Origin: Algiphilus sp022763315
Lineage (GTDB): Bacteria > Pseudomonadota > Gammaproteobacteria > Nevskiales > Nevskiaceae
Reading direction: 5' to 3' (one strand)
DNA: 64,000 nucleotides
NCBI RefSeq assembly: GCF_965249985.1
Contig: NZ_OZ252280.1
The notes under the pieces are model-generated. The model was not told the DNA's origin. It ran no database searches and saw only the letters and a list, made by a program, of their open reading frames with translations. This document shows positions 1 through 8,653 of this stretch, in pieces. The position numbers and the translations under genes are program-made. How positions within the stretch are numbered: the stretch's first letter is position 1; every line of letters begins with the position of its first letter.

Positions 1-1220
1 CGCGCATCGACGTAGCGCAGCGGTCGGTAGTTCTCGAAGTAGCTATGGATACCTTCGAAAATGGAATCCGCGATCCGCTGCTGAAAGGCGCCGGAGCCCA
101 GCTTGCGTTCCTCGCCCGGATTAGTGATGAAGGCCGTTTCCACCAGCATTGAGGGAATATCGGGCGCCTTCAGCACCATGAATCCGGCGCGCTGCACGTC
201 GCCGCGCTGCAGCTTGTTGAGCTGACCGAGCGACTGCAGCACCCGCTTACCCGCGTCGACGCTGGCCTCGATCGCGGCGGACTGGGAGATATCAAGCAGC
301 ACGTGTGCCAGCGTGTCTTCCTTGTCCGCCAGCTCGATGCCACCGACCAAGTCGGCCTCGTTTTCGCGTTTCGCCAACCAGCGCGCCTGTTCCGAACTGG
401 CGCCATTCGGCGACAGGGTATAGACCGAGCTGCCACGCACGCGCGAATCGGTGAAACCGTTGGCATGAATCGATACAAAGAGATCCGCCTGGGCCGCGCG
501 CGCCTTGCGCACCCGCTCGCGCAGGCCGATGTAGTAATCGCCACGCCGAATCATGACGGCCTTGAAACCGGGCTCGGCGTTGACCAGATCCGCAAGCCTG
601 CGGGAGATGGACAACACCACGTCCTTTTCCTTCAGACCGCTGGGGCCCAGCGCGCCCGGGTCTTCGCCGCCGTGACCGGCGTCGATGGCAATAATGATGT
701 GCTTCTGCTCCAGACGGGCGGCCGGCTGTTGCAGGGCCGCTTCCTCAGCGCTGCTTGCCGCTGCGCCCGAGGGTGGCGTCGGCGACCGTTCGCGCTCCGC
801 ATCCGCAACATCCGGTTGCAGGTCCACCACGATGCGATGGCCGTATTGCGCCTGTGGCGACAGCGCAAAGCTGCTGGTTCGTGCGCTGCGCTCCAGGTCC
901 AGCACCACGCGTAAGCGTCCATCCGGCTGGCGCGCACTACGCATGCCGCGTAGCAGCCCTTCGCCGCCCACCCTGTTCGGATCGAGTGCGCTGGAGCCGA
1001 TATCGGCCAGGTCAATCACCACCCGTGCCGGATTCTCCAGCGTGAAGACTTGATGCCCGGCGGCATCGCTCAGGTCGAAGACCACGCGCGTATTGTGTGG
1101 ACCATCCCAGACCCGGACATCGCGCAGTTCAGCCGCCTGTGCAGAGGCACACAGCAGCGTCATGGCCATCGCCACGCGCCATGCGCCTACACCGTTGCGG
1201 ACTGCTGCCAAGCGATTCAT
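1..1220 (-). CDS. amiB: N-acetylmuramoyl-L-alanine amidase, AMIN plus Amidase_3 domains (3' end outside window)
   Basis: Periplasmic zinc amidase that removes stem peptides from peptidoglycan during cell separation. Translation from ATG at 1220 gives a signal peptide ending near ASAQA-AE, then an AMIN domain (about residues 30-130), a linker, and the Amidase_3 catalytic domain. Zinc-site and catalytic motifs are visible: AIDAGHGGEDPGA, SIHAN and the late VETAFITN with its glutamate. The reading frame is still open at base 1, so the C-terminus (possibly LysM repeats, as in E. coli AmiB) is missing. It lies downstream of nnrDE and tsaE, as in E. coli, where mutL follows amiB. AmiB and AmiC cannot be separated by catalytic domain; the locus favours AmiB. 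Confidence 0.9.
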   Translation of the reverse strand, partial: MNRLAAVRNGVGAWRVAMAMTLLCASAQAAELRDVRVWDGPHNTRVVFDLSDAAGHQVFTLENPARVVIDLADIGSSALDPNRVGGEGLLRGMRSARQPDGRLRVVLDLERSARTSSFALSPQAQYGHRIVVDLQPDVADAERERSPTPPSGAAASSAEEAALQQPAARLEQKHIIIAIDAGHGGEDPGALGPSGLKEKDVVLSISRRLADLVNAEPGFKAVMIRRGDYYIGLRERVRKARAAQADLFVSIHANGFTDSRVRGSSVYTLSPNGASSEQARWLAKRENEADLVGGIELADKEDTLAHVLLDISQSAAIEASVDAGKRVLQSLGQLNKLQRGDVQRAGFMVLKAPDIPSMLVETAFITNPGEERKLGSGAFQQRIADSIFEGIHSYFENYRPLRYVDA

Positions 1221-1309
1221 AGACCTGTGTCCCAGTACCCCACACGCACGCTACTGCATTCGGGCAGAGAGCGCAAGCATGAATCACTGCATAAACAGCA
1301 AGTAACGCG

Positions 1310-1810
1310 CTAATGATGAGAAAGTGAATGCAAAATCAGGTCTAGTGTGCCGGTGTGCGGCGCACGCAGCGCCGCCTGCCGACCGGTCCCTGCATTGGAG
1401 AGAACGACATGCAGATCCGGCGCCGGCAGCCCTCGGGCCACGCGCTCCGGCCATTCGATCAACCACAGCGTGGTCTCGGGCGGACTATCGCGCAGACCCA
1501 GAAATTCCAGCTCATCGGGGCTGCTCAGCCGATAGCAGTCCATGTGCAGGACCGCGCCGTGGACCGTCTCGTAGGGTTCGACCAGCGTGTAGGTCGGGCT
1601 GCGCACCGCCCCTTCCACACCCAACGCGCGCAGAAAGGCACGTGCCAGGGTCGTCTTGCCGCTGCCCAGCGCGCCCTGTAGCCAAATGACCCCGCCAAGG
1701 GGTCTCGGCCAGGCCCGCGCGATGGCCGCACCCAAGGATTGGGTGGCGGCCTCATCGGGAAGCCGCCGCGCCTGCGCTCCCGTTGCGGATCCAGCAGAAC
1801 CGCCGCTCAC
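1310..1810 (-). CDS. tsaE: tRNA threonylcarbamoyladenosine biosynthesis ATPase TsaE
   Basis: P-loop ATPase that works with TsaB, TsaC and TsaD to make t6A37 in ANN-decoding tRNAs; cytoplasmic. The 166-residue protein shows Walker A GALGSGKTT near residue 46, SPTYTLVEPY (switch region) and HMDCYRL, all typical of TsaE. It starts with GTG, and the start overlaps the nnrDE stop by four bases (GTGA), so the two are translationally coupled. Length is close to the family norm of about 155. The 89 bp between its stop and the amidase start contain no obvious terminator, so the amidase is probably co-transcribed. Confidence 0.95.
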   Translation of the reverse strand: MSGGSAGSATGAQARRLPDEAATQSLGAAIARAWPRPLGGVIWLQGALGSGKTTLARAFLRALGVEGAVRSPTYTLVEPYETVHGAVLHMDCYRLSSPDELEFLGLRDSPPETTLWLIEWPERVARGLPAPDLHVVLSNAGTGRQAALRAPHTGTLDLILHSLSHH

Positions 1811-3348
1811 GCCCGCTCCGGTCGCGGATTCACCGCAGCGCGCAAGTGCGCGACCAGATCGCTGGGCAGCATGCCGCGTTCACCGTGGTGGGCCGCCAGA
1901 TCACCAGCATGGGCATGCGCCAGTACGGCAGCGCGCGCCGCCTGCGCGGCTGACATGCCCTGCGCCATGCAGGCGGCGACCACGCCAGTCAGCACATCTC
2001 CACTCCCCCCAACGGCCATGCCCGGATTGCCGGCCGTGCACAGCCAGGGTGGATCGCCCGACCGCTCGGCACTGACCAGCGTGCCCAGGCCCTTGATCAG
2101 CGCGGTGCAGCCGTAGCGTGCTTCGAGCGCCTCCAGCGCGGCAAGACGGTCGGCCTCTACGGCCGCGCCTCCTTCCCGACCGAGCAGGCGCGCGGCTTCG
2201 CCCGGATGCGGCGTGAGCACGGCGTTACGCAGTGGCACCGGCTGCTGCGCCAGAAGATTCAGCGCATCGGCATCCATCACCAGCGGCCGGTCAGCGTCCC
2301 GTGCTGCCTGGAACAGGCACCGCGACCAATCGCCCTGCCCCAACCCGGGTCCGATGGCGACCACCGTGGCACGCTCCAGCAGGGGCGCTAGGGCCACAGC
2401 TTCATCCACTCCGTGCACCATCAGCTCGGCCTGGGCCATGGAGCACATCGCGGCATGCGCCGGATGCGTCGCCACGCTGACCAGCCCGGCACCGCTGCGC
2501 AAGGCTGCCCGACCGGCAAGGAGGGCGGCACCCGCCATGCCTGGCGCTCCGCCGATGATGAGGACGTGGCCGTGACGATTCTTGTGCGCATCGCGTGCAC
2601 GCGGCCGGAAGAAGGACCGCAACTGCTGCGGTTCGAGGCGGCGCGCACGCGGACGCACCCCCTCGAAGATAACGGGCGGCACCTGCAGGCCGGCGCAGTG
2701 CACGCTGCCAGCCGCGGCGGCACCCGCTGCGGTATGCAGCCCGACCTTGTCCGCGATGAAGGTCACCGTCATGTCCGCCTGCACCGCCGGGCCCAGCGCC
2801 TGACCGGTATCGGCATCGTGCCCGGAAGGCACATCCACCGCGAGCACGCGTGCACCAGCGTTGCGCGCAGTCCGGATGCAGGCGATAGCCGCTGCCGCTT
2901 CCCCGCTAGGCGCGCGCGACAGGCCGGTGCCAAACAGCGCATCCACGACCCAGACCGACTCCGCGTACCCCACATCGCCCGGCGGCGCCGGCGCAGGCGG
3001 CGGGATCGGCCGCTCGATGGCATCACTGACGGCACCGCGCGCAAGCCAGGCTGCGCGGGCGGTCGCGGCGTCGCCGCGTCGTTCTCCACCCAGCTCCCGG
3101 ACTTCGACCGCCACGCCGTCGGCATGCGCGAGACAGGCGATCTCATAGCCGTCGCCGCCGTTATTGCCGCTGCCGCAGAACACCACCAGCCGATCCGGCA
3201 GTCCCCAGGCGCGCCGGGCGGTCTGCCAGGCGGCGGCCGCTGCGCGCTGCATCAGCGTGTAGCCCGGAATACCGTGGTCCTGGATCGCGCGCCGGTCGAG
3301 CTCGCGCACGTCGGCGGCGGCGTAGAATTGCTGCCATGCTTCGATCAT
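1807..3348 (-). CDS. nnrDE: Bifunctional NAD(P)H-hydrate epimerase / ADP-dependent NAD(P)H-hydrate dehydratase
   Basis: Repairs hydrated NADH and NADPH. The N-terminal YjeF_N epimerase domain (about residues 1-220, with VFCGSGNNGGDG) is fused to a C-terminal ribokinase-like dehydratase (about 230-510, with IIGGAPGMAG, PHPGEAARLLG and AGNPGMAVGGSGDVL). The frame stays open to 3570, but ATG 3348 (MIEAWQQFY) gives 513 residues, matching family length, and avoids running through queG. It is divergent from queG with only 14 bp between start codons. A TATACT hexamer lies 7 nt before the start, and no good ribosome site is visible. Confidence 0.93.
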   Translation of the reverse strand: MIEAWQQFYAAADVRELDRRAIQDHGIPGYTLMQRAAAAAWQTARRAWGLPDRLVVFCGSGNNGGDGYEIACLAHADGVAVEVRELGGERRGDAATARAAWLARGAVSDAIERPIPPPAPAPPGDVGYAESVWVVDALFGTGLSRAPSGEAAAAIACIRTARNAGARVLAVDVPSGHDADTGQALGPAVQADMTVTFIADKVGLHTAAGAAAAGSVHCAGLQVPPVIFEGVRPRARRLEPQQLRSFFRPRARDAHKNRHGHVLIIGGAPGMAGAALLAGRAALRSGAGLVSVATHPAHAAMCSMAQAELMVHGVDEAVALAPLLERATVVAIGPGLGQGDWSRCLFQAARDADRPLVMDADALNLLAQQPVPLRNAVLTPHPGEAARLLGREGGAAVEADRLAALEALEARYGCTALIKGLGTLVSAERSGDPPWLCTAGNPGMAVGGSGDVLTGVVAACMAQGMSAAQAARAAVLAHAHAGDLAAHHGERGMLPSDLVAHLRAAVNPRPERA

Positions 3349-3362
3349 GGCGTCGAGTATAA

Positions 3363-4430
3363 GTGTCCGCTGAGCCCTCGCTCGACCCGCTGCAGCTGGC
3401 GCGTTGCCTGCCCGAGTGGGCGCGCGCGGAAGGCTTTGCCGATGCGGCCGTGGCCCACACCGAACTCGCTGATGACATCGCGCATCTCGACGACTGGCTG
3501 GCCGCCGACCGGCACGGCAACATGCGCTGGATGGCCGACACGCGCGATCTGCGCGCCGACCCCTCGGCACTGCGTCCGGAAACGCGCAGCGTGATCAGCG
3601 TGCGCATGGACTACGGACTGGCGCCGGCATCGTCCTGGGCCGTGCTGCAGGACGGGTCGCGGGCTTATGTGTCGCGCTATGCCCTCGGCCGCGACTATCA
3701 CAAGCTCATGCGCAAGCGCCTTGCCCGGCTGGCACAACGCCTGGCCGATGCGGTGGCCCCGCATGGCTACCGGGTCTTCGCCGACAGCGCTCCCGTACTT
3801 GAGAAGGCGTTGGCCCGCAACGCGGGGCTGGGCTGGATCGGCAAGCACACGCTCCTGCTCAATCGCGAGGCCGGATCCGGCTTCTTCCTGGGCGAGATCT
3901 ACACCGACCTCGAACTGCCCGTGACCGCCGCAGCGCGCAGCAACCACTGCGGCAGTTGCCAAGCCTGCATCGATATCTGCCCGACGCGCGCCATCGTCGC
4001 CCCTTATGAGCTCGACGCCACGCGCTGCATTTCCTATCTGACGATCGAACATCGCGGCAGCATTCCGCTACACCTGCGCGCAGCCATTGGCAACCGCATT
4101 TTCGGCTGCGACGACTGTCAGTTGGTGTGCCCGTGGAACCGCTATGCACAGCAGGCAGCGATCCCCGACTTTGCGCCACGCCACGGCCTCGACCAGGCGA
4201 CCCTGCTCGCGCTGTTCGCGTGGAGCGCCGAGCAGTGGGAGACGCGGACCCAAGGCATGGCGTTGCGACGAGCGGGCTATACCGGATGGCTGCGCAATAT
4301 TGCCGTGGCGCTTGGCAATGCCCCCACCAGCGAGGCCGTCGTTGCGGCACTGCGCAGCCGGGTCGAGAGCGCGGACCCCGTGGTCCGCGAACACGTGCAG
4401 TGGGCGCTGGCCCAGCACGGTAGCACCTAG
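3363..4430 (+). CDS. queG: Epoxyqueuosine reductase QueG
   Basis: Cobalamin-dependent iron-sulfur enzyme for the last step of queuosine synthesis, reducing epoxyqueuosine in tRNA to queuosine. The 355-residue protein has the family domain (DUF1730) in its first half and two ferredoxin-like 4Fe-4S motifs: CGSCQACIDICPTRAI and CDDCQLVCPWNRYAQ. A C-terminal HEAT-like helical region follows. GTG 3363 is the only start that keeps the usual N-terminus (compare E. coli MSEPLDLNQ). Only 14 bp separate it from nnrDE, and no Shine-Dalgarno sequence is visible. The divergent queG / nnrDE arrangement is the same as in E. coli. Confidence 0.95.
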   Translation: MSAEPSLDPLQLARCLPEWARAEGFADAAVAHTELADDIAHLDDWLAADRHGNMRWMADTRDLRADPSALRPETRSVISVRMDYGLAPASSWAVLQDGSRAYVSRYALGRDYHKLMRKRLARLAQRLADAVAPHGYRVFADSAPVLEKALARNAGLGWIGKHTLLLNREAGSGFFLGEIYTDLELPVTAAARSNHCGSCQACIDICPTRAIVAPYELDATRCISYLTIEHRGSIPLHLRAAIGNRIFGCDDCQLVCPWNRYAQQAAIPDFAPRHGLDQATLLALFAWSAEQWETRTQGMALRRAGYTGWLRNIAVALGNAPTSEAVVAALRSRVESADPVVREHVQWALAQHGST

Positions 4431-4435
4431 GCGAC

Positions 4436-4470
4436 GTCCCCATCCGACGCAGCTGGCGTCGGACGGGGAC
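4436..4470. terminator. Inverted repeat between convergent genes, possible bidirectional terminator
   Basis: Two 15-base arms, 4436-4450 and 4456-4470, are complementary except for one position, with a 5-base loop. On the minus-strand RNA the odd pair is a G-U wobble. The repeat fills the gap between the convergent stops of queG and the aminotransferase. There is no T-run on either side, so terminator function is inferred from position and stem strength only. Confidence 0.4.
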
Positions 4471-4480
4471 GCCTCGCCGA

Positions 4481-5623
4481 TCAGGCGCTGACGGCCACCT
4501 TCGCGCGCTGCTCGCTGAGCACCGCGCGCAATGCCTCGAGACAGAAGTCGACGTGACGTTCGTCGGCGCCCTGCCCCATCAATCCGATGCGCCAGACCTT
4601 GCCGGCGAGATCGCCGAGACCGGCGCCAATTTCGAGGCCGTGCTGCTCCAAGAGGGCGCTGCGGACTTCGGCATCGTCGACGCCATCGGGAATGCAGACA
4701 CTGTTGAGCTGTGGCAGGCGCTCTGCCTCTGGCACGAGGAGTTCCAGCCCGAGGGTGTCGAGCCCGCGCTTGAGACGCGCATGCGCCTCGTGATGACGTG
4801 CCCAGCTGTTCTCAAGGCCGAGTTCGTGCAGCATGACCAGCGCTTCGTGCAGGCCGTAGAGCGCATTGATCGGGGCCGTGTGGTGATAGGCGCGCTTTGC
4901 GCCGCCCTGCCAGTAGCCCATGACCAAGCGCAGGTCCATGAACCAGCTCTGCACATCGTGGCTGCGGGCCTTGACCCGTTCCACGGCGCGCGCGGAGAAA
5001 GTCACCGGCGACAGTCCCGGCGGGCAGGACAGGCACTTCTGGGTGCCGGAATAGACGGCATCAAGCCCCCAGGCATCCACTTCCAGCGGAATGCCGCCGA
5101 GTGAGGTCACGGTATCGACAATGGTCAGCATGCCGTGCCGCTGCGCGAGCGCGGCCAGTGTCTCGGCGTCGCTGCGCGCCCCGGTGGAGGTCTCGGCGTG
5201 GACGAAGCCCAGTACGCTGGCTTCAGGATGCGCCTTGACGGCCTCTTCGACCGCAGCAACATCCACCGCGCGACCCCAGGGACTGGTCACCATGACGACG
5301 GTAGCGCCACAGCGCTCGGCCATTTGCTTCATGCGACCGCCGAAGACGCCGTTCTGGCAGACGATGATGGTGTCGCCGGGCTCAAGCAGATTGACGAAGC
5401 AGGCCTCCATGCCGACCGAACCCGGACCGGAAACGGGAAAGGTCAACGCATTCTCGGTCCGGAAGGTCTGGCGCAGGAGACCACAGATCTCATCCATGAG
5501 ACCGACAAAGGCCGGGTCCAGATGGCCGATGGTGGGACGCGCCATGGCTTCCAGCACGCGCGGATGGACATCGGAGGGACCCGGTCCCATCAGGGTGCGG
5601 CGAGGCGGCTCGAAGGACTTCAT
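4481..5623 (-). CDS. PLP-dependent alanine--glyoxylate / serine aminotransferase family protein
   Basis: Class V aminotransferase of the AGXT/serine-glyoxylate type, moving an amino group from alanine or serine to glyoxylate or pyruvate. From ATG 5623 it is 380 residues, the family length. It opens with the diagnostic LMGPGPSDVHPRVL, followed by SGPGSVGMEA and the PLP lysine in SGTQKCLSCPPG; HHTAPINALYGLHEAL is also typical. The open frame extends upstream to 5953, but that part overlaps the divergent direction of the next gene and has no homologous look. The exact substrate pair is not decided by sequence. It appears monocistronic, and converges with queG across a strong inverted repeat. Confidence 0.88.
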   Translation of the reverse strand: MKSFEPPRRTLMGPGPSDVHPRVLEAMARPTIGHLDPAFVGLMDEICGLLRQTFRTENALTFPVSGPGSVGMEACFVNLLEPGDTIIVCQNGVFGGRMKQMAERCGATVVMVTSPWGRAVDVAAVEEAVKAHPEASVLGFVHAETSTGARSDAETLAALAQRHGMLTIVDTVTSLGGIPLEVDAWGLDAVYSGTQKCLSCPPGLSPVTFSARAVERVKARSHDVQSWFMDLRLVMGYWQGGAKRAYHHTAPINALYGLHEALVMLHELGLENSWARHHEAHARLKRGLDTLGLELLVPEAERLPQLNSVCIPDGVDDAEVRSALLEQHGLEIGAGLGDLAGKVWRIGLMGQGADERHVDFCLEALRAVLSEQRAKVAVSA

Positions 5624-5715
5624 GTGAGGCGTGCGCAACCTTTTCAGTGCGCAACGATGGTGCAAATCGGGCGCGCGAGTATAGACAAGGCCCTGACGAA
5701 TCGCACCTCCGTCCG

Positions 5716-6534
5716 TCAGTCGGGCGCGGTTGCCGCCAGGTTGTCGCGCGCTGTCTGCAGGTCCGGATTCAGGCGCAGCGCATCCTGCCAATAACGGCGC
5801 GCTTGCGCGGTGTCGCCCATCGCATAGTGCGCGTTGCCAAGCGCGGCGTGCGCCAGCGCCGATTCCGGCCAGCGCGTCACGGCTGTCGTGAAGGCGGCCA
5901 GCGCCAGCCCGGTCTGGCCGGCAGATTCCGCCGGCGCGGCAGCGCGCAGCCATTGCAGCGGTTGCGCGAAGGGGGGCGCCGCGTCAGGCGCGCTCACCAC
6001 CATCCCCCAGTAGTCCGACCGCGCCCAGGTGCGCAGGAAGATATCGATGGGGGCATGGCGCCTGGGTTCGCGGCCGGAGCGCAGCACCACGGTACCGCGC
6101 TCTGCGTCGACGCCGACGACCACCGCGTAGTGCCATCGAGGAATCCAGCGCACGCCAAGGTTCTGCAGCACCAGCACCGGGTAGCCTGCGTCCAATGCTG
6201 CCAATAGGCCGTCCATGCTGCCGTTGATGGTCAGCGGTACGCGCCCTTGCGCACGACTCACCGCGAGCAATTCGGTACGTAGCGTCCCAGCACGCTCGGG
6301 TACGAATAGGACCGGCGACAGCGCATCCGGCGTCAACTCGGTGCGCCCGCTGTCCACCAGCAGAGTCGCCAGCGCCGCTGGCCCGCAGTGGTCCACCCGC
6401 TGCTCGAAGAAGGGGGTGGCGGCCAACTCGGCCGGCGCCTGCGCGAGATCGCCAGGCGCCGGCCCGCGCAGGGCACAGCCACTGAGCGCCACCACCGCCA
6501 ACGCCGTAGCGGAGCGCCAGGCGCAGCGCGACAC
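5716..6534 (-). CDS. PA2778-like lipoprotein with C39-like cysteine peptidase domain and TPR tail
   Basis: Predicted lipoprotein: the signal segment ends in the lipobox LSGC (Cys20). A papain/C39-like domain follows, with QRVDHCGPAALATLL carrying the probable nucleophile and RWHYAVVVG the probable histidine. The C-terminal 100 residues contain TPR-like helices (ALAHAALGNAHYAMGD, ARRYWQDALRLNPD). This domain order matches the PA2778 family. The next gene upstream is a PA2779-like small membrane protein only 5 bp away, as in Pseudomonas, so they form a two-gene operon. The peptide substrate is unknown; the C39 resemblance to bacteriocin-leader peptidases is structural inference. Confidence 0.8.
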   Translation of the reverse strand: MSRCAWRSATALAVVALSGCALRGPAPGDLAQAPAELAATPFFEQRVDHCGPAALATLLVDSGRTELTPDALSPVLFVPERAGTLRTELLAVSRAQGRVPLTINGSMDGLLAALDAGYPVLVLQNLGVRWIPRWHYAVVVGVDAERGTVVLRSGREPRRHAPIDIFLRTWARSDYWGMVVSAPDAAPPFAQPLQWLRAAAPAESAGQTGLALAAFTTAVTRWPESALAHAALGNAHYAMGDTAQARRYWQDALRLNPDLQTARDNLAATAPD

Positions 6535-6539
6535 GTGGA

Positions 6540-6917
6540 TCAGATGGCCTTGAAGACGTCGGTGACGCCGACGGCTTCCAGGATCAACAGCACGACGAAT
6601 ACAACGCCAACAACCGCCAAGGCATCGCCACCGGCGGCGGCATCCTCAATATTGGCCGCAAGATGGGCGGCTTCGGCATCCGACAGTCCGGCCACACGCT
6701 CTTCCGCTACCGCCGGGTCGATGCCCAACGCCTGCATTTGTGCGCGGACGTTGTCGCGGGCCAGCATGGCGTCGATGGTCTGCCGGTCATCGGCGTGCGG
6801 TGCCGCTTCGGCTTGCAACATGGCTTCCGTCCCCACGACACCAGCCATGGCGGTGGACTGCCAAGCAAAGGTGGCGACGAGCAAAGGAAGGACAAAGCGT
6901 GTCAGCAAGTGTTTCAT
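6540..6917 (-). CDS. PA2779 family small membrane protein
   Basis: Protein of 125 residues with an N-terminal hydrophobic signal segment (LLTRFVLPLLVATFAW), an alpha-helical charged middle (residues about 35-95) and a C-terminal transmembrane helix of valine, leucine and isoleucine. This build and its place next to a PA2778-like peptidase identify the PA2779 family. ATG 6917 is preferred over an in-frame ATG four codons earlier because TGGAG lies 6 nt before it. Function is unknown; co-transcription suggests it anchors or is processed by the neighbouring peptidase, which is inference. Confidence 0.78.
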   Translation of the reverse strand: MKHLLTRFVLPLLVATFAWQSTAMAGVVGTEAMLQAEAAPHADDRQTIDAMLARDNVRAQMQALGIDPAVAEERVAGLSDAEAAHLAANIEDAAAGGDALAVVGVVFVVLLILEAVGVTDVFKAI

Positions 6918-6950
6918 GCGGGACTCCATCAGGAATGGCTGATCCCCATC

Positions 6951-8588
6951 TTATGCCGCAGAGTTGAGCACGCGCTGAATCAAGAGATCGGTCTCGGCAT
7001 CAAGGCCCGCAGCCCGCTCGCCACGCAACGCAGCATCGACATCGTCCGCCAGGCGCTTGCCCAGCTCTACACCCCATTGATCGAAGGCATTGATGCCCCA
7101 CAGGACGCTCTGCACGAAAGTGCGATGTTCGTAGCAGGCCAACAAGGCGCCCAGATGCCAGGCGTCGAGACGCTCCAGAAGGACCGTGGAAGACGGTCGA
7201 TTCCCCGGCAGATGGCGGTGCACGGCCGCCCGCTCGGCCGCTTGCGGTGTCATGCCCGATGCCTCAAGCGCACTTTGCACCTGCGCGACCGAACGACCGT
7301 GCATCAGCGCGGCAGACTGCGCCAGGCAGTTTGCGATCAGCAGCCGTTGCTGCTCGTGATCGTCGTGATCGGGCTGAATAGGAAGGATGAAATCCACCGG
7401 GTGCGCGTCGGGCCCTTGATGCAGCATCTGGAAGAACGCATGTTGGGCGTTGGTGCCCACATCGCCCCACAGCGCGGCGGTGGTGGCGTCCGGCACCGGC
7501 GTGCCGTCCATGCGAACCCCCTTGCCGTTGGACTCCATTTCCAACTGTTGCAGCCAGCCGATGAAGCGCTGCAGGCGTTGCGCATAGGGCGCGATGACAA
7601 GGCTTTGCGCCCCCAGCAGATTGCGGTTCCATACCGCGAGCAGCCCCATCATCACCGGCACATTCTGTGCGGCTGGCGCGCAGCGAAAGTGGTCATCCAT
7701 GGCGTGCGCACCGGCCAGCAATTGCTCGAAGGCCGCACGTCCCAGTGCGAGGGCGATCGGCAGGCCGACCGCCGACCACAGCGAATAGCGCCCTCCGACC
7801 CAGTCCCAGAAACCGAACACGCGGGACGCCTCGATACCGAAGGCTTCGGCTGCGTCGATCGCCGTGGAGACCGCCGCAACATGTCGGGCCACAGCGGCTT
7901 CGCCCAGGTTCGCCACCAGCCAATGCCGCACCGACTGGGCATTGGCCATGGTCTCCTGCGTGCGGAAGGTTTTTGAGGTGACGATCACCAGCGTACGTGC
8001 GGGATCCAGACCGGACAGCACCTGCTCGCGTTCGGCGGCGTCGACATTGGCGATGAAATGCACCCGCGGCCCATGGGCCATCGGCGCCAACGCCGCGCAC
8101 ACCATGCGGGGCCCGAAGTCCGAACCTCCGATGCCGATATTGATCACATCGCTGAAGGGGCCGCCATCGGTTGCCAGGATGCGGCCTGCCCGCACATCCT
8201 CCGCAAACTGCAGAAAGCGCTCACGCGTCGACAACACCGCCTCGTCGACCCGCTCGCCCTGCGCCATCCAGATCTCGCCTGGCTGGGCACGCAACGCCAT
8301 ATGCTGCGCCGCCCGCTGTTCGGTGCTGTTGACGGTTTCGCCATCACACAGAGCGCGAATGCGATCGTGCAAGCCACAACGCGTGGCAAAGGCAACCAAG
8401 GCCGCGATGGCGTCGTCATCGACGCGCTGCTTGGCGTAGTGAAGATCGATCCCGGCGCCGGCACATTGCAAGCGCTGCGCACGCTGCGGGTCGGCTTCGA
8501 ATAGCGCCGATAGCGGTCGTGCTGCGAGTGCATCGCGTGCGGCACGGAGGGCGGGGTCATCCGAGAGTCGGGGTACGGCGCCGGCCAT
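6951..8588 (-). CDS. pgi: Glucose-6-phosphate isomerase
   Basis: Interconverts glucose 6-phosphate and fructose 6-phosphate in glycolysis and gluconeogenesis; cytoplasmic. The 545-residue protein carries the PGI signatures: INIGIGGSDFGP (sugar-phosphate binding), TSKTFRTQET, the active-site glutamate in QQLEMESNGKG, and the terminal signature GINAFDQWGVELGK with the catalytic lysine. Length matches the bacterial long form. It is 33 bp upstream of the PA2779-like gene on the same strand. The start ATG 8588 fits the usual N-terminal length. Confidence 0.97.
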   Translation of the reverse strand: MAGAVPRLSDDPALRAARDALAARPLSALFEADPQRAQRLQCAGAGIDLHYAKQRVDDDAIAALVAFATRCGLHDRIRALCDGETVNSTEQRAAQHMALRAQPGEIWMAQGERVDEAVLSTRERFLQFAEDVRAGRILATDGGPFSDVINIGIGGSDFGPRMVCAALAPMAHGPRVHFIANVDAAEREQVLSGLDPARTLVIVTSKTFRTQETMANAQSVRHWLVANLGEAAVARHVAAVSTAIDAAEAFGIEASRVFGFWDWVGGRYSLWSAVGLPIALALGRAAFEQLLAGAHAMDDHFRCAPAAQNVPVMMGLLAVWNRNLLGAQSLVIAPYAQRLQRFIGWLQQLEMESNGKGVRMDGTPVPDATTAALWGDVGTNAQHAFFQMLHQGPDAHPVDFILPIQPDHDDHEQQRLLIANCLAQSAALMHGRSVAQVQSALEASGMTPQAAERAAVHRHLPGNRPSSTVLLERLDAWHLGALLACYEHRTFVQSVLWGINAFDQWGVELGKRLADDVDAALRGERAAGLDAETDLLIQRVLNSAA

Positions 8589-8653
8589 CGCGGCTCCTGG
8601 TCAGAAAGTCCCTTGCAGTGTAGCGAGCCCGGTATCCCCCGGTCTGCGCAGCC

